Below, in pieces: positions 44,903-57,945 of a stretch of DNA of 64,000 nucleotides. Below the pieces are notes generated by a model, which saw nothing but the letters and a program-made list of their open reading frames with translations, had not been told where the DNA came from and did no database searches. Within the stretch, counting starts at the first letter, position 1; the number at the start of each line of letters is the position of its first letter. Both the position numbers and the translations under genes were made by a program. Source of the stretch: Antilocapra americana (taxonomy: Eukaryota > Chordata > Mammalia > Artiodactyla > Antilocapridae); assembly GCA_007570785.1 (NCBI GenBank), contig ML664157.1:7706074-7770073 (forward strand). The letters run 5' to 3'.

Positions 44903-46231
44903 TTGGACTTTGTGAAAATCTGAAAAGACATGCTTTCACCTTGAACTTTATCATATTTCCTTAAACATCTTGTCATGAGAAATAAAAACTGTATCAACAG
45001 ACTTGTCTTATCAAAACTCATGGATTTCTGAAACATATTTTCATAACTGATGAAAGCATTTCATCAAATATCTTGACTTTTTTACTTATACCATATGAAA
45101 TAGTTTGTTACATTTACAGTTAATAAAACATATATTTCTTGTAATGTACTGAGTATTTTTCTCCTAAATTTTACTATTTTGTTTGCTTAAAACTAGAAAG
45201 GTACCTCTAAACAGGCCTAATTCTAACGAGAACGCAAACAGACTATATTTCAAAATGTGGCACAATCCTAGGCATATAGTTGGAGTTCTAGAAATATCTG
45301 TTTAAAAATATACAATTCCACATACATATTATGGATGCTACTTGGAAATAATTATAGAACATTAAGATTGGGAGTGACTCTAGGTGTCATCTGATTCAGG
45401 ACCCTCATTTTACAACTTGAAATTGACAGCTCTGAAGTTATACAGTGAAGGACTGACAAAACTTGTCCTCACACTCAATTCTCATGACTTTGATTCTAGT
45501 GATATCTTCTGCAAATGATCTGAGTTTTGTGTGGAGAAACTGACATATTGGTAAACACTTGTAATCCAACATGACACTTGTATACTGGAGGAATGTGTGA
45601 CAGATACTGAAGTGCAGAGTAAAGGATTTCTGACCCTGTTGGGAGTTGGGGAGAAAATGCAATGGATTCTGTTCTTCACAGAAAAGGTAGTGCTAAGGGT
45701 GCTTCATATCATCAGGAGGAGTCTGATGGGTGAGGGCCTCAGAATAAGCTGAGAGTGAGGTGGTTGGAAGGACATTCGAGGCAAAAGGACTGGAAAGTGC
45801 TAAGGTTTGGAAACATGAAAGAACAAAGTGTCATGGAGTAATGCAGGCCAAAGAACATTTTATATATGGAAGGAAATTTCTGGAGATTAAACTTCAAAGG
45901 ATGTCATCACCATGACCGGACCATAAGGGGCTCCATACAACATTTTAAGGAGTTTGATCTTTATTCTATAAAAAGTAAATAATTTTAAAGGAAAACAAAA
46001 CAAAACAACTAGCTTGATTAGGTTTGTGCTACAGGAGGATTATTCTGGCTGCAATGAATGCATCTTGAAGGCAAGACTGAAGTCTAGGAAACACATCAGG
46101 AGCTACATAAGCAAATCAGGAAAAAGATTATGAGTATCTGAATTAAGGCAGTGGCAGGCAATGGGATTGGAAAGGAAGGGTGGGTTTGAGAGGGCCTTGG
46201 GACATAGAACTCAGAGGACTTTAGTACTTGT
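44903..46231. other. Unassigned; right part resembles an ancient mammal-wide repeat
   Basis: 45,370-45,480 hints at an antisense MIR-type core. From about 45,690 the wording 'gttggaaggacattcgagg', 'aaggagtttgatctttatt' and 'ggattattctggctgcaat' belongs to a common ancient non-coding repeat I cannot name. It seems to resume at 46,845-46,897 and 47,999-48,260 once the younger BovB and LTR are removed. Confidence 0.4.
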
Positions 46232-46238
46232 TAGAAGT

Positions 46239-46844
46239 TGGTTCAGTTCAGTTCAGTTGCTCAGTTGAGTCTGACGGTTTGTGACCCCCCTGGACTGCAG
46301 TATTCCAGGCCTCCCTGTCCATCACCAACTCCTGGAGTTTACTCAAATTCATGTCCATTGAGTCGATGATGCCATCCAACCATCTCATCCTCTGTCATTC
46401 TCTTCTCCTCCTGCCTCAATCTTTCCCAGTGTCAGGGGCTTTTCGAATGAGTCAGTTCTTCACATTAGGTGGCCAAGTATTGGAGTGTCAGCTTCAGCAT
46501 CAGTCCTTCCAGTGAATATTCAGGATTAATTTCCTTTAGGATGGACTGATTGGATCTCATTGTTGTTCAAGGGACTCTCAAGATTCTTCTCCAACACCAA
46601 AGTTCAAAAGCATCAATTCTTTGGTGCTCAGCTTTCCTGATAGTCCAGCTCTCATATCCATACATGACTACTGGAAAAACCATAACTTTGATTAGACGGA
46701 CCTTTGCTGGCAAAGTAATGTCTCTGACTTTTAATATGCTGTCTAGGTTGGTCATAACTTTTCTTACAAGGAGCAAGTGTCTTAATTTCATGGCTGCAGT
46801 CACCATCTGCAGCGATTTTGGAGCCCAGAAAAATAAAGTCTCAA
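46239..46844 (-). mobile_element. BovB LINE, 5'-truncated, minus strand
   Basis: 3' end at left ('gttcagttcagttcagttg'), truncated at right after the 'gagcccagaaaaataaagt' block. A 7-bp word 'tagaagt' flanks it (46232-46238 and 46845-46851). The 101-residue relic (46,567-46,872, minus) is the C-terminal part of the RT protein. Confidence 0.93.
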
Positions 46845-46897
46845 TAGAAGTGAGTAGTGAGGTAGAAGTCATAGATCAGCATTGTGCTAAGGTCTCT

Positions 46898-47998
46898 TGC
46901 TGAGAGCTTTCAGGATGCCCCCTTGCTCTGATGACAAGGTCACGAGACTAAGAAGGAAACTGCAAAGCAGACTTTCTTTATCAGGGCATCCCGGGCAAGA
47001 CCCCTCCTGGTATTTTTCTTGGGAGTTCTGTCCATGCTCAGAACGTTAGCTCATCTCAGTAAGTCAGTCCCAGTTAGAAAGAATTCGTCCTGAGGTAATT
47101 CTCCCAGACCTTATCTACCAGAGGATGTGGGAAGGTGGATTCCCTTCCCTGAGAACAAAGGAGGAATAAAAGGGACATTTAACTAGATTACTACACCTCC
47201 TACTCATTACTGGGAAGTTTACCAAGAGTTCTCTGGGGGTCATGGCAAGGCCACCACCAGAAGGGTTCATACTTGGATCACCTTTCCACCTCCCACTCCC
47301 TCGACCACTACATGGTGGAAGCTCCCTTCCTTGAAGAGATCAGGGTGGAATGGGACTTGAGAATGCTCATAACTGTGGCCAGCATAGCTGGAGACATTGA
47401 TTGCTTTAGGATAGTGTAGACATAGGAATTCATTATAGTAGTTATATAAAGTTAATAGGGTTTTATTGCTAAAGCAGTGCTGCTAGACTGTCTCTTTGAC
47501 CTCTTTTCTCGTAAGAACCAGAGTGTCAGACAGAATGAGACAGGTAGTGGTTGAGGTTACTAGAATAGAAACAGTTTCAAGCTTAGCCCTTCCCTCTAGC
47601 CTCTACACAGCTGCACCTGATAAGAGAAATGTAACCTTTCTACTTAGATTGATATACTTATCATAATTGAATGAAGTATGCTAAAGACAATCAAATGGTA
47701 AACATACTATTGTTAAATCTGATTACACAGAAATCTGACTTCTGCAAGGGGAATGTTTCATGATAGATTGGGGAATGAGCTCAGTGATAAGGTTGCTATG
47801 GAAGATAGAAAATAAAAGATTGTATAGAATGATAGGTAATGTAATGATGTAATGGGGATGTTTTATTGGCTATAAAACTGTAAACCAACAACAATAAATG
47901 AGAGGGACTGCTCCATCAACACACTGACTCAGCTCAATACTTCACCGAAGCCACTCATCCCTCAAGACCCCCGGACCGGCCGGGGCTGGACCCCAGCA
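46898..47998 (+). mobile_element. Solo LTR, ruminant class II-type ERV, perfect 6-bp TSD
   Basis: An 1101-bp unit starting TGCTG and ending CAGCA, flanked by an exact 'gtctct' duplication (46892-46897 and 47999-48004). TG...CA ends, short inverted termini and a 6-bp duplication are the marks of a retroviral LTR, and 6 bp is usual for class II (beta-like) ERVs. TATAAAA at 47871-47877 and AATAAA at 47893-47898 give plus orientation. A GC-rich end ('ccggaccggccggggctgg') follows. No internal viral sequence is present, so recombination between two LTRs probably removed it. It resembles BTLTR1-type ruminant LTRs, but the name is not certain. Confidence 0.9.
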
Positions 47999-48923
47999 GT
48001 CTCTGTCTTGAAGAAGTAGATTTTGAAGGAAATTACTAAGTCTGGTGTGAAATATACTTGGTTCCAAATGCATAGCTAGACAGAACTCTCAAGCAAGTAG
48101 TCAATATTTTCAGCAGAAACTGAGGAAAAAACTCATGGTAGAAAATGTTGACTTGGATGTGTGAGAGGGGGATGTAGATTTTTGAGGTGAACATATTGTG
48201 ATTAAAGCCATTATAATGGGTAGGTTGTTAAGGAAGAGTGTAAAGTCAAAGTGGTTTATGGTTACCTTTGAAAATTACCAGTCTCCAAAGATGTAATAGA
48301 GGAAAAAGATACAAAACTAGAATATTTCTTATTATTAATAAAAATCAACAAAAAGTAACTTTATGATGTCTCAGACTAGAAGTTTACCAGTTCAATGTTG
48401 AACAGAAGAAAAGTAATGCAATAATCCGTGTGCAGTGTTACATACTGAATACGTGTCATGAAATACAATTATGTAGGGTAGCTTTTAAATGGAGGTCCCC
48501 TTCTATCAGTGCACAATATTATAATGAATCATGTTCCAAGGAATCATCTAAAAACAACATCCCTGATAATCATTAAGCTCTCATCTTAAAAAGTACAACC
48601 AATTCTTGTCTATCTTCATCCTTACCTATCAATGATCTGAGAGTGTTGGATTGTTACACCTGATTTTGTATTCCCAGTGGTCATTATGAACAGTTTTTGA
48701 GAGATTACAAAGAGTGTGTGATTGAAAAACTAGTGTGGCAGAGAGTTTTACACAGTGAAACAAAGAATATTGGATTATCAAGGAAAGAAGAAGGGAGAAG
48801 ATAGAATTTGAAGTCAGCATGATGAAAGAAAGCCATAGTTATAGAAAGCCTGAGGCTAGTTGACATCATTAGGAATGTTCCTCTTTCTATGGAGTTTATA
48901 CTTAATTGTGAACCAAAGAAAAT
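47999..48923. other. Unassigned; left part continues the ancient repeat
   Basis: 47,999-48,260 reads as the continuation of the old repeat before the LTR. The remainder shows nothing specific. Confidence 0.4.
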
Positions 48924-48935
48924 GATAGTTTCAAG

Positions 48936-50380
48936 AACAAAGCCAATGGAGATGATGGAATTCCAGTTGAGCTATTTTAAATCCTAAAAGATGATGCAGT
49001 AAAAGTGCTCCACTCAGTATGTCAGCAAATTTTGAAAACTCAGCAGTGGCCACAGGAATGGAAAAGGTTGGTATTCATTCCAATCACAAAGAAAGGCAAT
49101 GCCAAAGAATGCTCAAAGTACCACACAATTGCACTCATCTCACAAGCTAGCAAAGTAATGCTCAAAATTCTCCAAGCCAGGCTTTAACAATACATGAACA
49201 GTGAAATTCCAGTTGTTCAAGCTGGATTTAGAAAAGGCAGAGGAACCAGAGATCAAATTGCCAACATCTGTTGAATCATCAAAAAAACAAGAGAGTTCCA
49301 GAAAGACATCTACTTCCGCTTTATTGACTATGCCAAAGCCTTTGAGTTGATCACAACAAACTGTGGAAAATTCTTCAAGAGATGGGAACACTCGACCACC
49401 TGACCTGCCTCCTGAGAAACCTGTATGCAGATCAAGAAGCAACAGTTCGAACTGGACATGGAACAACAGCCTGGTTCTGAGGCGGGAAAGGAGTATGTCA
49501 GTTCTGTATATTGTCACCCTACTTATTTAACTTCTATGCAGAGTACATCATGCAAAATGCTGGGCTAGATGAAGCACAAGCTGGAATCAAGATTGCTGGG
49601 AGAAATATCAATAAGCTCATATATGCAGATACACCGCCCTTATGGCAGAAAGTGAAAAAGAACTAAAGAGCCTCTTGATGAAAGTGAAAGAGGAGAGTGA
49701 AAAAGTTGGCTTAAAACCCAACATTCAGAAAATGAAGATCATGGCATCTGGTCCCATCATTTCATGGCAAATAGATAGGGAAGCAATGGAAACAGTGACA
49801 GACTTTATTTTGGGGGGCTCCAAAATCACTGCAGATGGTGACTGCAGCTATGAAATTAAAAGATGCTTTCTTCTTGGAAGAAAAGTTATGATCAAGCTAG
49901 ACAGCATATTAAAAGGCAAAGACATTACTTTGCCAACAAAGATCCGCCTAGTCAAATTATGGGTTTTCCAGTAGTCATGCATGGATGTGAGAGTTGAGAA
50001 AGAGCTGAGTTCTGAAGAATTGATGTTTTTGAACTGTAGTTTGGAGAAGACTCTTGAGAGTCCCTTGGACAACAAAGAAATCCAACCAATTCATCCCAAA
50101 GGAAACCAGTCCTGAATATTCATTGGAAGGACTGATGTTGAAGCTGAAACTCCAATACTTTGGTCACTTGATGTGAAGAACTGATTCACTCGAAAAACCC
50201 TGATGCTGGGAAAGATTGAAGGTGGGTGGAGAAGGGGATGATAGTGGATGAGATGGTTGGATGGTATCACGGATTCAGTGGAAATGAGTTTGAGTAAACT
50301 CCAGGAGTTGGTGATGGACAGGGAGGCCTGGCGTGCTAAAGTCTATGGGATCGCAAAGAATCAGACACGACTAAACTGAA
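48936..50380 (+). mobile_element. BovB LINE, 5'-truncated
   Basis: It runs from the RT fingers ('gatgatggaattccagttg') to the 3' end ('cagacacgactaaactgaa'). RT motif region 'DYAKAFE' has changes, and a one-base deletion breaks the frame at motif C (about 49,622-49,640). The longest relic is 110 residues (49,642-49,974). Possible TSD: 'gatagttt' (48924-48931) and 'gatacttt' (50381-50388). Confidence 0.93.
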
Positions 50381-50389
50381 GATACTTTT

Positions 50390-51173
50390 GCCATCTTTGT
50401 TTTTTTATCTCAATAAATGATATGTCCTTGTTGCCATATTTCTGACTTAAGACTTTTTCATGCCCATCTTTGGTTTCAGGTGTATCCCTTGGTAATATGA
50501 TTGTGATACTAAATAGGAAATTGATGCTATTGCTTCTGCCACCATCTGCCCAAATGTGTGTGGACTTGTCTTTCATGTGTTGCAGTGGCAACACTGTAGA
50601 TTATAAAGAGTGGACTGAGAAGGCTAATGTTTGAAAGTGATCTAAAGGGTGGCATTGGAGACAATTATAGTGAAGCATGTTGACTATTCATTGTTGCCAT
50701 TGGACTGTATCTCAGAACCTTGAATGATGGAGATGTTATTACACAGAGAAACTCAGGACTGCTTAACTGCAAGACTTCATTTCAATGCTTTCCTAACTAT
50801 TAACTGCATATACTAATTGTTAATTAATTAGTTCATTAATTGTTCACTTTTTAGTGATTCCCAAAAAAATAATCTTTTTTAAGATTTCAAAGGACATAAA
50901 AATCTATGAAGTATAATATTTTTTTTACTTCTTAAATGCCTTTTTCTCTCCTAATTCTGCCTCCTAATATTATCTACTATCAATAGAGCTTTGTACACAT
51001 CATGTTTGGGTATGTTGATAAATTAATATGCAAGTAGTTTTTTTTAGGGGCCATGTATTAACCACAGATTTTCTGTATAGTAAATGTATTTATATAAATA
51101 TTTAAATAATTATTTTAAATATGTTCAACTAATTAGTTGAAATAATTTCAATGTACTGAAACTGCTAGGAATG
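50390..51173. other. Unassigned AT-rich region
   Basis: No repeat or gene supported. Confidence 0.5.
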
Positions 51174-51391
51174 TACATGCTTAGTTACTCAGTCATGTCC
51201 AACTCTTTGCAACCCCATGGACTGTAGCCTGCCAGACTCCTCTATCCACAGGGATTCTCCAGGCAAGAATACTGGAGCCTGTTTCCATGCCCTCCTTCAG
51301 AGGATCTTCCTGACCTAGGGATTGAATTCGCATCTCTTATGTCTCCTGCAGTGGCAGGCGAGTTATTTACCACTAGCGCCATCTGGGAGGA
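51174..51391 (-). mobile_element. Bov-tA SINE
   Basis: Minus strand: tail left ('tgcttagttactcagtcat'), 'aggcaagaatactggagcc', head right ('ccactagcgccatctggga'). Confidence 0.9.
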
Positions 51392-52105
51392 TATCCAAAA
51401 TTTATATTTTGAGTCAAAACTGCAGATTTACCCCTAACTGAAGAGATAGTCCTCATCAATTTTGTCTTCCAGTGTTTGAAATCTGCTTTCTAAAATTGTA
51501 CAAACATTAGGTTTTTGATCTTACAATGTGATATTACCAAGATGTTCCTTTCCTTCAGTTATTGTTCAGCTCAGTCATCTTCATATATGCTTAATCCTGG
51601 CTAGTGATTTTTTAATTTCATATTTATACGTGTCCCCCTCCCTTGGAATATTAGTGTTTTGTTATTGATTTCTAAGAGCTCATTCATGACTAAGGATCTT
51701 TACCTCTTAACCATTTGTCATGCACTGAAAATAAAATACCATTTTTTGTTGTTGTTGTTGTACAGAAGTTGTGTATTGAAATATAATCATGCTCTATTTC
51801 TTTAATGTCATCTTAAGTTAAGACCAAGCCCAATGTTAGTGCTAAATATAGTTTGCACTTCTGTTTCCTCCCATATTAGTTATCTCATATTTTAGACACC
51901 ATTTATCCTAGTAGTATAATGTGCCATGGGAATATTGTTCTCAAATGGAAAAGCCTTTGCATCTGTGGATTTGAAATCATAAATTACAAAATTTTTGTCA
52001 TCAAAACATAGCTTTGAGCAGTTTGGTGGTTGAGGGTATTTTGATTGTCTTTTATATTTACCATTTTACCATTTTTACCATCATAATTTACACTTTGATG
52101 CTATC
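51392..52105. other. Unassigned AT-rich region
   Basis: Contains a short (GTT)n run near 51,747-51,762. Nothing else named. Confidence 0.5.
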
Positions 52106-52114
52106 CAGAGCCCA

Positions 52115-52326
52115 TGTTGAAAGTGAAAGTGTTGGTTGCTCAGTCGTATCCAACTCTTGGCAACCCCAGGGACCGTAGCCTGCCACAATCCTCTGTCCAT
52201 GAAATTCTCCAGGCAAGAATACTGGAGTGGGTTGCCATTCCCTTCTCCTGGGGATCTTTCCTGCGTAGGGATCAAACCCAGGTCTCCTGCAGGCAGATTC
52301 TTTACCGTCTGAATCACCAGGGAGCT
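52115..52326 (-). mobile_element. Bov-tA SINE with perfect 9-bp TSD
   Basis: Minus strand: tail left ('gaaagtgaaagtgttggtt'), 'aggcaagaatactggagtg', head right ('gtctgaatcaccagggag'). 'cagagccca' is exact on both sides (52106-52114 and 52327-52335). Confidence 0.95.
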
Positions 52327-52335
52327 CAGAGCCCA

Positions 52336-55300
52336 GGTTAACTAGCAAAAACAGACGATATTTGAGAGTCAACTCTTAAATCAGAATAAAATCATTTTTC
52401 AGATTGTTTAAAACAGTGTTATGGATGTGATTACAATTTGCAACTGCTAGGCTCATGTCAGTGCAAAATGATGTTATACTAAAAACATGTTGTTTAAAAT
52501 GATTTCACTCATTCAAATGTCACAGAACCTCATCAAGCACATCATAACTATATAGCTTAAAATTTAACCTAGTAATTTTGTGATCTGAAATCTTACATCT
52601 TTTTTTGATGTTTCTCAAAAAGATAGAAAAAGCTGGAAAAAAATTTCATTTGGGTGGGATGTCAGGAAGTAAGATTCAATCAAAGACTCTTAAGAATGTT
52701 CAAGTCAAGATAAAACTGAAGATTAAACTGTTCCAAAAGCTATTTTAGTAAAAGATAAACCTTTATTTTAGTATTGGTAATGGGTAGTTTAAACTGCCTT
52801 AAATGATAACAAAAAAAAAAAAAAGAGGAAAATGCTTTATACAAGTCTAGAAGGCCATACTTAAAACTCATTAAAATTTGCTTACAGAATCTTCATAGAG
52901 TTTTCAAAGTTTAACAAAATGACAAGGCACTTCTCGAATAGGCCAGGTGACTGAAAAGGTTATTAAGATAGACCTATCTCATACCTTACAATGTAATGCT
53001 CATGATACATATTATTTTATTCTTTTAGAAAGTCAAGACATACAAAATGATTGGCAGGATTTTTTATCAGAAGAAAATCTCTTAGAATGAGAAATGAATG
53101 CTTCTCTCCACACTCAAGCTCTCTGGCTACATAAAAGTATCCATGGAAACCCTTACCTGTTGAAATTCTAATATGCATACACAAGGTTATTTTCTTTTAC
53201 ATTTTACTGCAACAAAAATGTGAATAGAATGGAAAGCATCAAACTATTAGAAAACTCTGAAGTGTTATATAATAGTTCTAGGCAAAAAGCCCATTATATT
53301 TTATTTTATTTTATTTTTAAATTTTAATAGTTTCTACTTGACACAAGACCAAATGGCTTTTCAGAATATGTTCATTGATAGATAAAATAAGGATAATTAG
53401 ATGTCCCATCATACTTATGAAAACAAATTTACAATTTTATTTTTGTTTCAGAACCAGAATTGATGCACATTCAATGTAAATAATATTTCACCATTTGCCA
53501 GTCAAATAAAAAGTGTGGTTAAAAAAAGGAGATCCTTTCTAAAGCCTCATAAAGGGTAGATTGCACTTGGGTAAAGTAGGGAAATTGAAGAAAAGGAGCT
53601 AGAAAGAACTGATGCCTCCAGAGGAGTGATGGCCATGGTATTTATTCAAAGAATTTCTGTAACTGGCAATGTCATAAAATGAGAGGACTGTGGGAATAAG
53701 CGAAATTCACCCCAATGAGAACAAGCAAAGACCAAATATGCAAGACTTGCTGTAGCAAGGGAGTCCATTACAATTGCTTGTGTCTTAGTAGAGTCTCAAA
53801 GACAGGCAGAATGGGAAAGGTTGAGAGTGAAGAAAATGGAAGGTTTGTTTTGGATGCTGATGATGTGGGGAAGCTGGAGATGGGCTAACAAGAAGTAGGA
53901 CATCCTACACGATGGGTTAGGGGTACATATTAGGCTTTCTCCAGGGGTTTCTAATTTCTAAGCTGGCACAAATTTATTAATAAAGTCCTGATCATCTGGG
54001 GCAAACTGCTACAGAAAATATGGTCTAGCTTTCTGGACTAGTTGCGGCAGGTTGTGGGTCAGAATTCTGTTTTTATATATCTTCTGGCTATTGTTTGTTT
54101 GCATATTTAGCCTGTTGAAACCAAAGGCTGGTCAGCGATTTCACTAACTAGCTAAAAACCCAGAGTCCCAAGGCAGCCATATAAAGAGTAGTGAGCTGAA
54201 GATAGGAAAATGAGAAAAAATAAGAGAGAAAGGCTGCAGAAAGAAGAGAAAATTAAAGAAATGGAAAGAAGGGTAAATTGCAGTTTGAGAATAGGTAGTG
54301 GTGGGAAAAAGAAAAAAAATAAAACAAGCAAACAGGTTAAGTCTTTTTTGTGCCTCTCTTCTGAAAGGAGATATTCTTATATAATGAAGGACTTAGTAGG
54401 TCCATGCATTTTAAATGAATTAAGATATATTCAATTAATTGGGGATATCAGATACAAAGGATAGACAATGTAATGAAATATGAAAACCCTCTGATAGTTT
54501 AGTAAACATCTTTTAACACTGAACCATTGTTTGTGTACCAGAGCTATTTTTCAAAACTAGATTAAGTTATATATTTTTCAAGTCAACCTTAGAGATCAAA
54601 ATGTCTTTTTATCAAGGGCATAGGGGCAAGGGAACAAGCACATCTACCATGGAGTATTCAGTAGTCCTTCACTGTTTTATGCCCCAGACATTCCGCCCAG
54701 ACTTCACACAGCTTGCTCTGGTCCTGCCGATCTATGTCATTCTCTGTTCCTGAGCCCATCTGCGCTATGTTGGCAGCTGAGGGTTCACCTGCTATCTCTC
54801 CCTCTATTTTTTTCAAACCCCGAAACAAAGAATAAGTCTATTAATTTCACTTTTGCACATGGAAAGTTGCCACATTACAGGTGATTCTGGAGTGGGGGAA
54901 ACTGAACATACCTGTGAGGGGCCTCAAGTCTGGGCCAGAGTCTGGACTGAATGCCAGGGTGGCCCCAACAACCCCTAGCAGAGAGAGAAGGCGCTAGCAC
55001 ATTACACCTACTCAATTCTATTCTCTACTCAGAGAAGCAGAAAACAATTATTTTCATTATCTACATATTTTTCATTTTGAAAGCATTCTTTAATGTGGGG
55101 GGATTTTTTTAAAAGGGAAATCTGGTTCTGCTTTATAAATGTCACATGAGTCATATGGACAGTAGAACAATGGAGGAAATTAGCAATAAGATATGCTATT
55201 TGGTTAATCATTCACAATTGATTTTTTTCCCCTTAATTTACCCAGTACTGGTAATTAGTAATGTTGTTTTTTACATACCTCACAAAATCTGGACCTTAAA

Positions 55301-55989
55301 TTGCAGGATAGTTTATGGCTCAAGGGGCATTTCATTTGTGTCCTTTCTATTTATGGGTATCAAAGACTTTGAACACACTGGCTCAGCCTTGTTGTACATT
55401 TTATACAAATCCTGACTGGGCCTGTGAGTGTAGATATCCACTTATTTTATTTAATAGATATAGTTGGAATCGGGTTGGTTCACAGAGCATCTGAAATAGT
55501 TGCCTTCATACATATTCCTCCCAAACCTTACTGTATGTCAGTTTTCTGTTATGATTTCTTGATTGTCATATGAGCTAACCCCCAACACAATTTCAAGTAA
55601 TGGTTCTGCTCACCTCTGTCATGTACCTTATTATGAGAGATGAAGGAAAACTCTGTTCTTCAAATATCCAGCTACTGGATCAAATCATGTTCAAACAGAT
55701 CTCCCTGAAGCTATAATTCAGGTCCATAAGAGATGGCTACTGACCTACATCTCTCAACAGCCAGCCTCAATTAAACATGCAAGTGATTTCCAACTAGTCA
55801 TGAATGTGACTTCACAGCTTCCCTTACATGTGGGATGAATGTAGACATCCAGTTGGACTATTTGTTTATCCTGATCCCGTTTATTCTTTGCTCATTACCA
55901 TTTTCCCATTAGCCTACTATACAGAATTATCATAGTATTTGTGTTTATGGGAATGACAAGGATATGTCCAAGGGAATAAGTCGAATGGC
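52336..55989. other. Long unassigned region
   Basis: About 3.65 kb. Simple sequence: an A-run at about 52,810-52,824, (TTTTA)n at 53,296-53,320, and a purine-rich tract at about 54,205-54,330. No gene: the 84- and 89-residue frames (54,210-54,464; 55,146-55,415) show no domain. 53.6-54.1 kb may be a decayed repeat. 54.65-55.0 kb is less AT-rich. Confidence 0.45.
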
Positions 55990-56430
55990 CATGTACTCTG
56001 TACACACTCTAGAGACAAGATTCATGACCCAAGAGTTCAGATCTTGGCTTAGACAGTGGCTAGCTATATAATTTAAGAGTAGTGATAGTTTGGATCTCTT
56101 TCTCCAGCTATAAAACATAAATTGCAATTCTTCTATCTTAACGATTTTGCAAGGATTTAATGCTGCTGGCTCAGTGGTAAGGAATCAGCTTGCCAACACA
56201 GGTGATACAGGTTTGATCCCTCTGTCAGGAAGGTCCCTTGGAGAAGGGAATGACAACCAACTCCATTCTTCTTGCCTGGAAAATCCCATGAACAGAGGAG
56301 CCTGGTGGGCTACAATTCATGGGGTTGCACTAAGTCATGCAGACTTAGTGACTAAACAATGAGATAATAAATATAATGTAAGGTAAACCTACATAATGTA
56401 TATAAGATATCAAGTACAACTTAAGTAATG
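55990..56430 (+). mobile_element. MIR SINE split by a Bov-tA
   Basis: MIR core on the plus strand ('gatcttggcttagacagtg', 'gctagctatataatttaag', 'tctccagctataaaacata', 'ttgcaaggatttaatg'), resuming after the SINE with 'gagataataaatataatgt', the correct next block of MIR. Confidence 0.65.
56163..56357 (+). mobile_element. Bov-tA SINE inside a MIR
   Basis: Plus strand from 'ctgctggctcagtggtaag' through 'caggtttgatccctctgtc' to 'cttagtgactaaac'. MIR sequence joins cleanly across it; at most a short 'aatg' duplication is visible. Confidence 0.9.
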
Positions 56431-57716
56431 AGTACTGTTGGTACTTTATCCCCTTTGGTAGGAAAGAAGACCTCCTGAAATTTATTTTTAGTACCCTATA
56501 CACATTCTGTTTAAGATTCTATAGCTGGATACCTTTTGATACATTATATACGTGGAGTTGGTTTTTGTTGTTCACTGTTAGAGTCTATAAAGCCCCTGTG
56601 AATACTGAACTGGCAAATAATGAATGTTTGCTCTTAGGGGAAATGCAGAGTTAAGTTCCTACAAGCCTCTAGTCACAACATTTTCATTAATTGAGCAAAA
56701 TACAACCTATTGTTATGAGTATTTTTGTTTAAAGACACCTCATTTAATGTATATTGTTGGTTCATTAACATTGAACTCACAGCTGTAGCACTGTAACTCA
56801 CTCTTAAAGAAACATCTAATACACACATTTTCTCTGTAAGGCACATTATACTTAGGAACACTGGATAGCACTTTAGCCCTAGGCTTGGTGGCCATTTTAA
56901 ACAGTGAAATCACCAACAAAAGGCAAAAATAAATAAATAAATAAATAAAAAGCAAAAATGTAACATGAAATAGACTGCAAAAGGACACATTTAAAGTATG
57001 AGAGCCAAAGAAAGAGAGCAGAGTGATCTTATTTGACATCTGCTGAGCTATTCAAGTTTTTTGCCACTCTGCACTCATCCACAAGTGACTGCAGAAGCAC
57101 CATCTTGAGATATTGATTTGGGAGTTAATAAATAAATTTCAGTGAATAGGCAAATGCACAAGTGTGGACTCCACAAATGATGAGGATCTAATATACTTAC
57201 AAAAATATATGTATATATTGTATGACAGGCAAGTTTTCCTTTTGCTTCTAAATATACATGAATTTTGTTGTCAACCAAAGGTGTTTATACCAAATATTGA
57301 ATTTATATTGAACTTACATGATGGTGTGCTTCTTATGACATTTCCCAGGCTGGACTCTAATTTTCAGTTGAGCTATGAGTGTGCACTCAATGAAGTGGCA
57401 TAGGACACTATGCTTAGAAGGTCCCACACTGGTTTTAATCACCTTCAGCATCTTTAGATCCTGAGAATTTTTGAACAAAGGGCTTCACATCTGCATTTTT
57501 CACTGGGTCCTGCACATTATCTAGCCAGTCCTAACTAAGATAACCAGTGAGGGTCATTTTTAATTTTCTGATTTCTAGTAGAGCTGTGACAGACCATAAA
57601 TGCCACAGCATGAGGAAAAGAGGACTCTAGGATCCAGAGATGATGATGAGAGACAATTCATAGATATGAGGAAACTAGGAAAAGGAATTCTTTAAATCTG
57701 ATATGAATTGCTCAGC
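56431..57716. other. Unassigned region
   Basis: Contains (AAAT)n at 56,927-56,950. No gene or named repeat. Confidence 0.5.
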
Positions 57717-57726
57717 TAATTCCCAT

Positions 57727-57935
57727 GAAAGTGAAAGTGTTAGTCGCTTAGTCATGCCTGACTCTTTGTGACTCCATTGACTGTAGCCTGCCTGGCTCCC
57801 ATGGAATTCTCCAGGCAAGAATTCTGGAGTGGATTACCATGCTCTTCTCCAGGGGATCTTCCTGACCTGACCTGGGGATCAAACCTGGGTCTCCTGCATT
57901 GCAGACAAATTCTTACCATATGAGCCACCAGAGGT
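57727..57935 (-). mobile_element. Bov-tA SINE with perfect 10-bp TSD
   Basis: Minus strand: tail left ('gaaagtgaaagtgttagtc'), 'aggcaagaattctggagtg', head right ('ccatatgagccaccagag'). 'taattcccat' is exact on both sides (57717-57726 and 57936-57945). An internal 'ctgacctgac' step is a small local duplication. Confidence 0.96.
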
Positions 57936-57945
57936 TAATTCCCAT

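Noticed and set aside
44791..45036. 81-residue minus-strand frame of alternating Cys-Val
   Set aside because: Translation of the CA microsatellite including the N gap.
54205..54464. Lysine/arginine-rich 84-residue frame
   Set aside because: It is produced by a purine-rich tract; no domain and no supporting signals.
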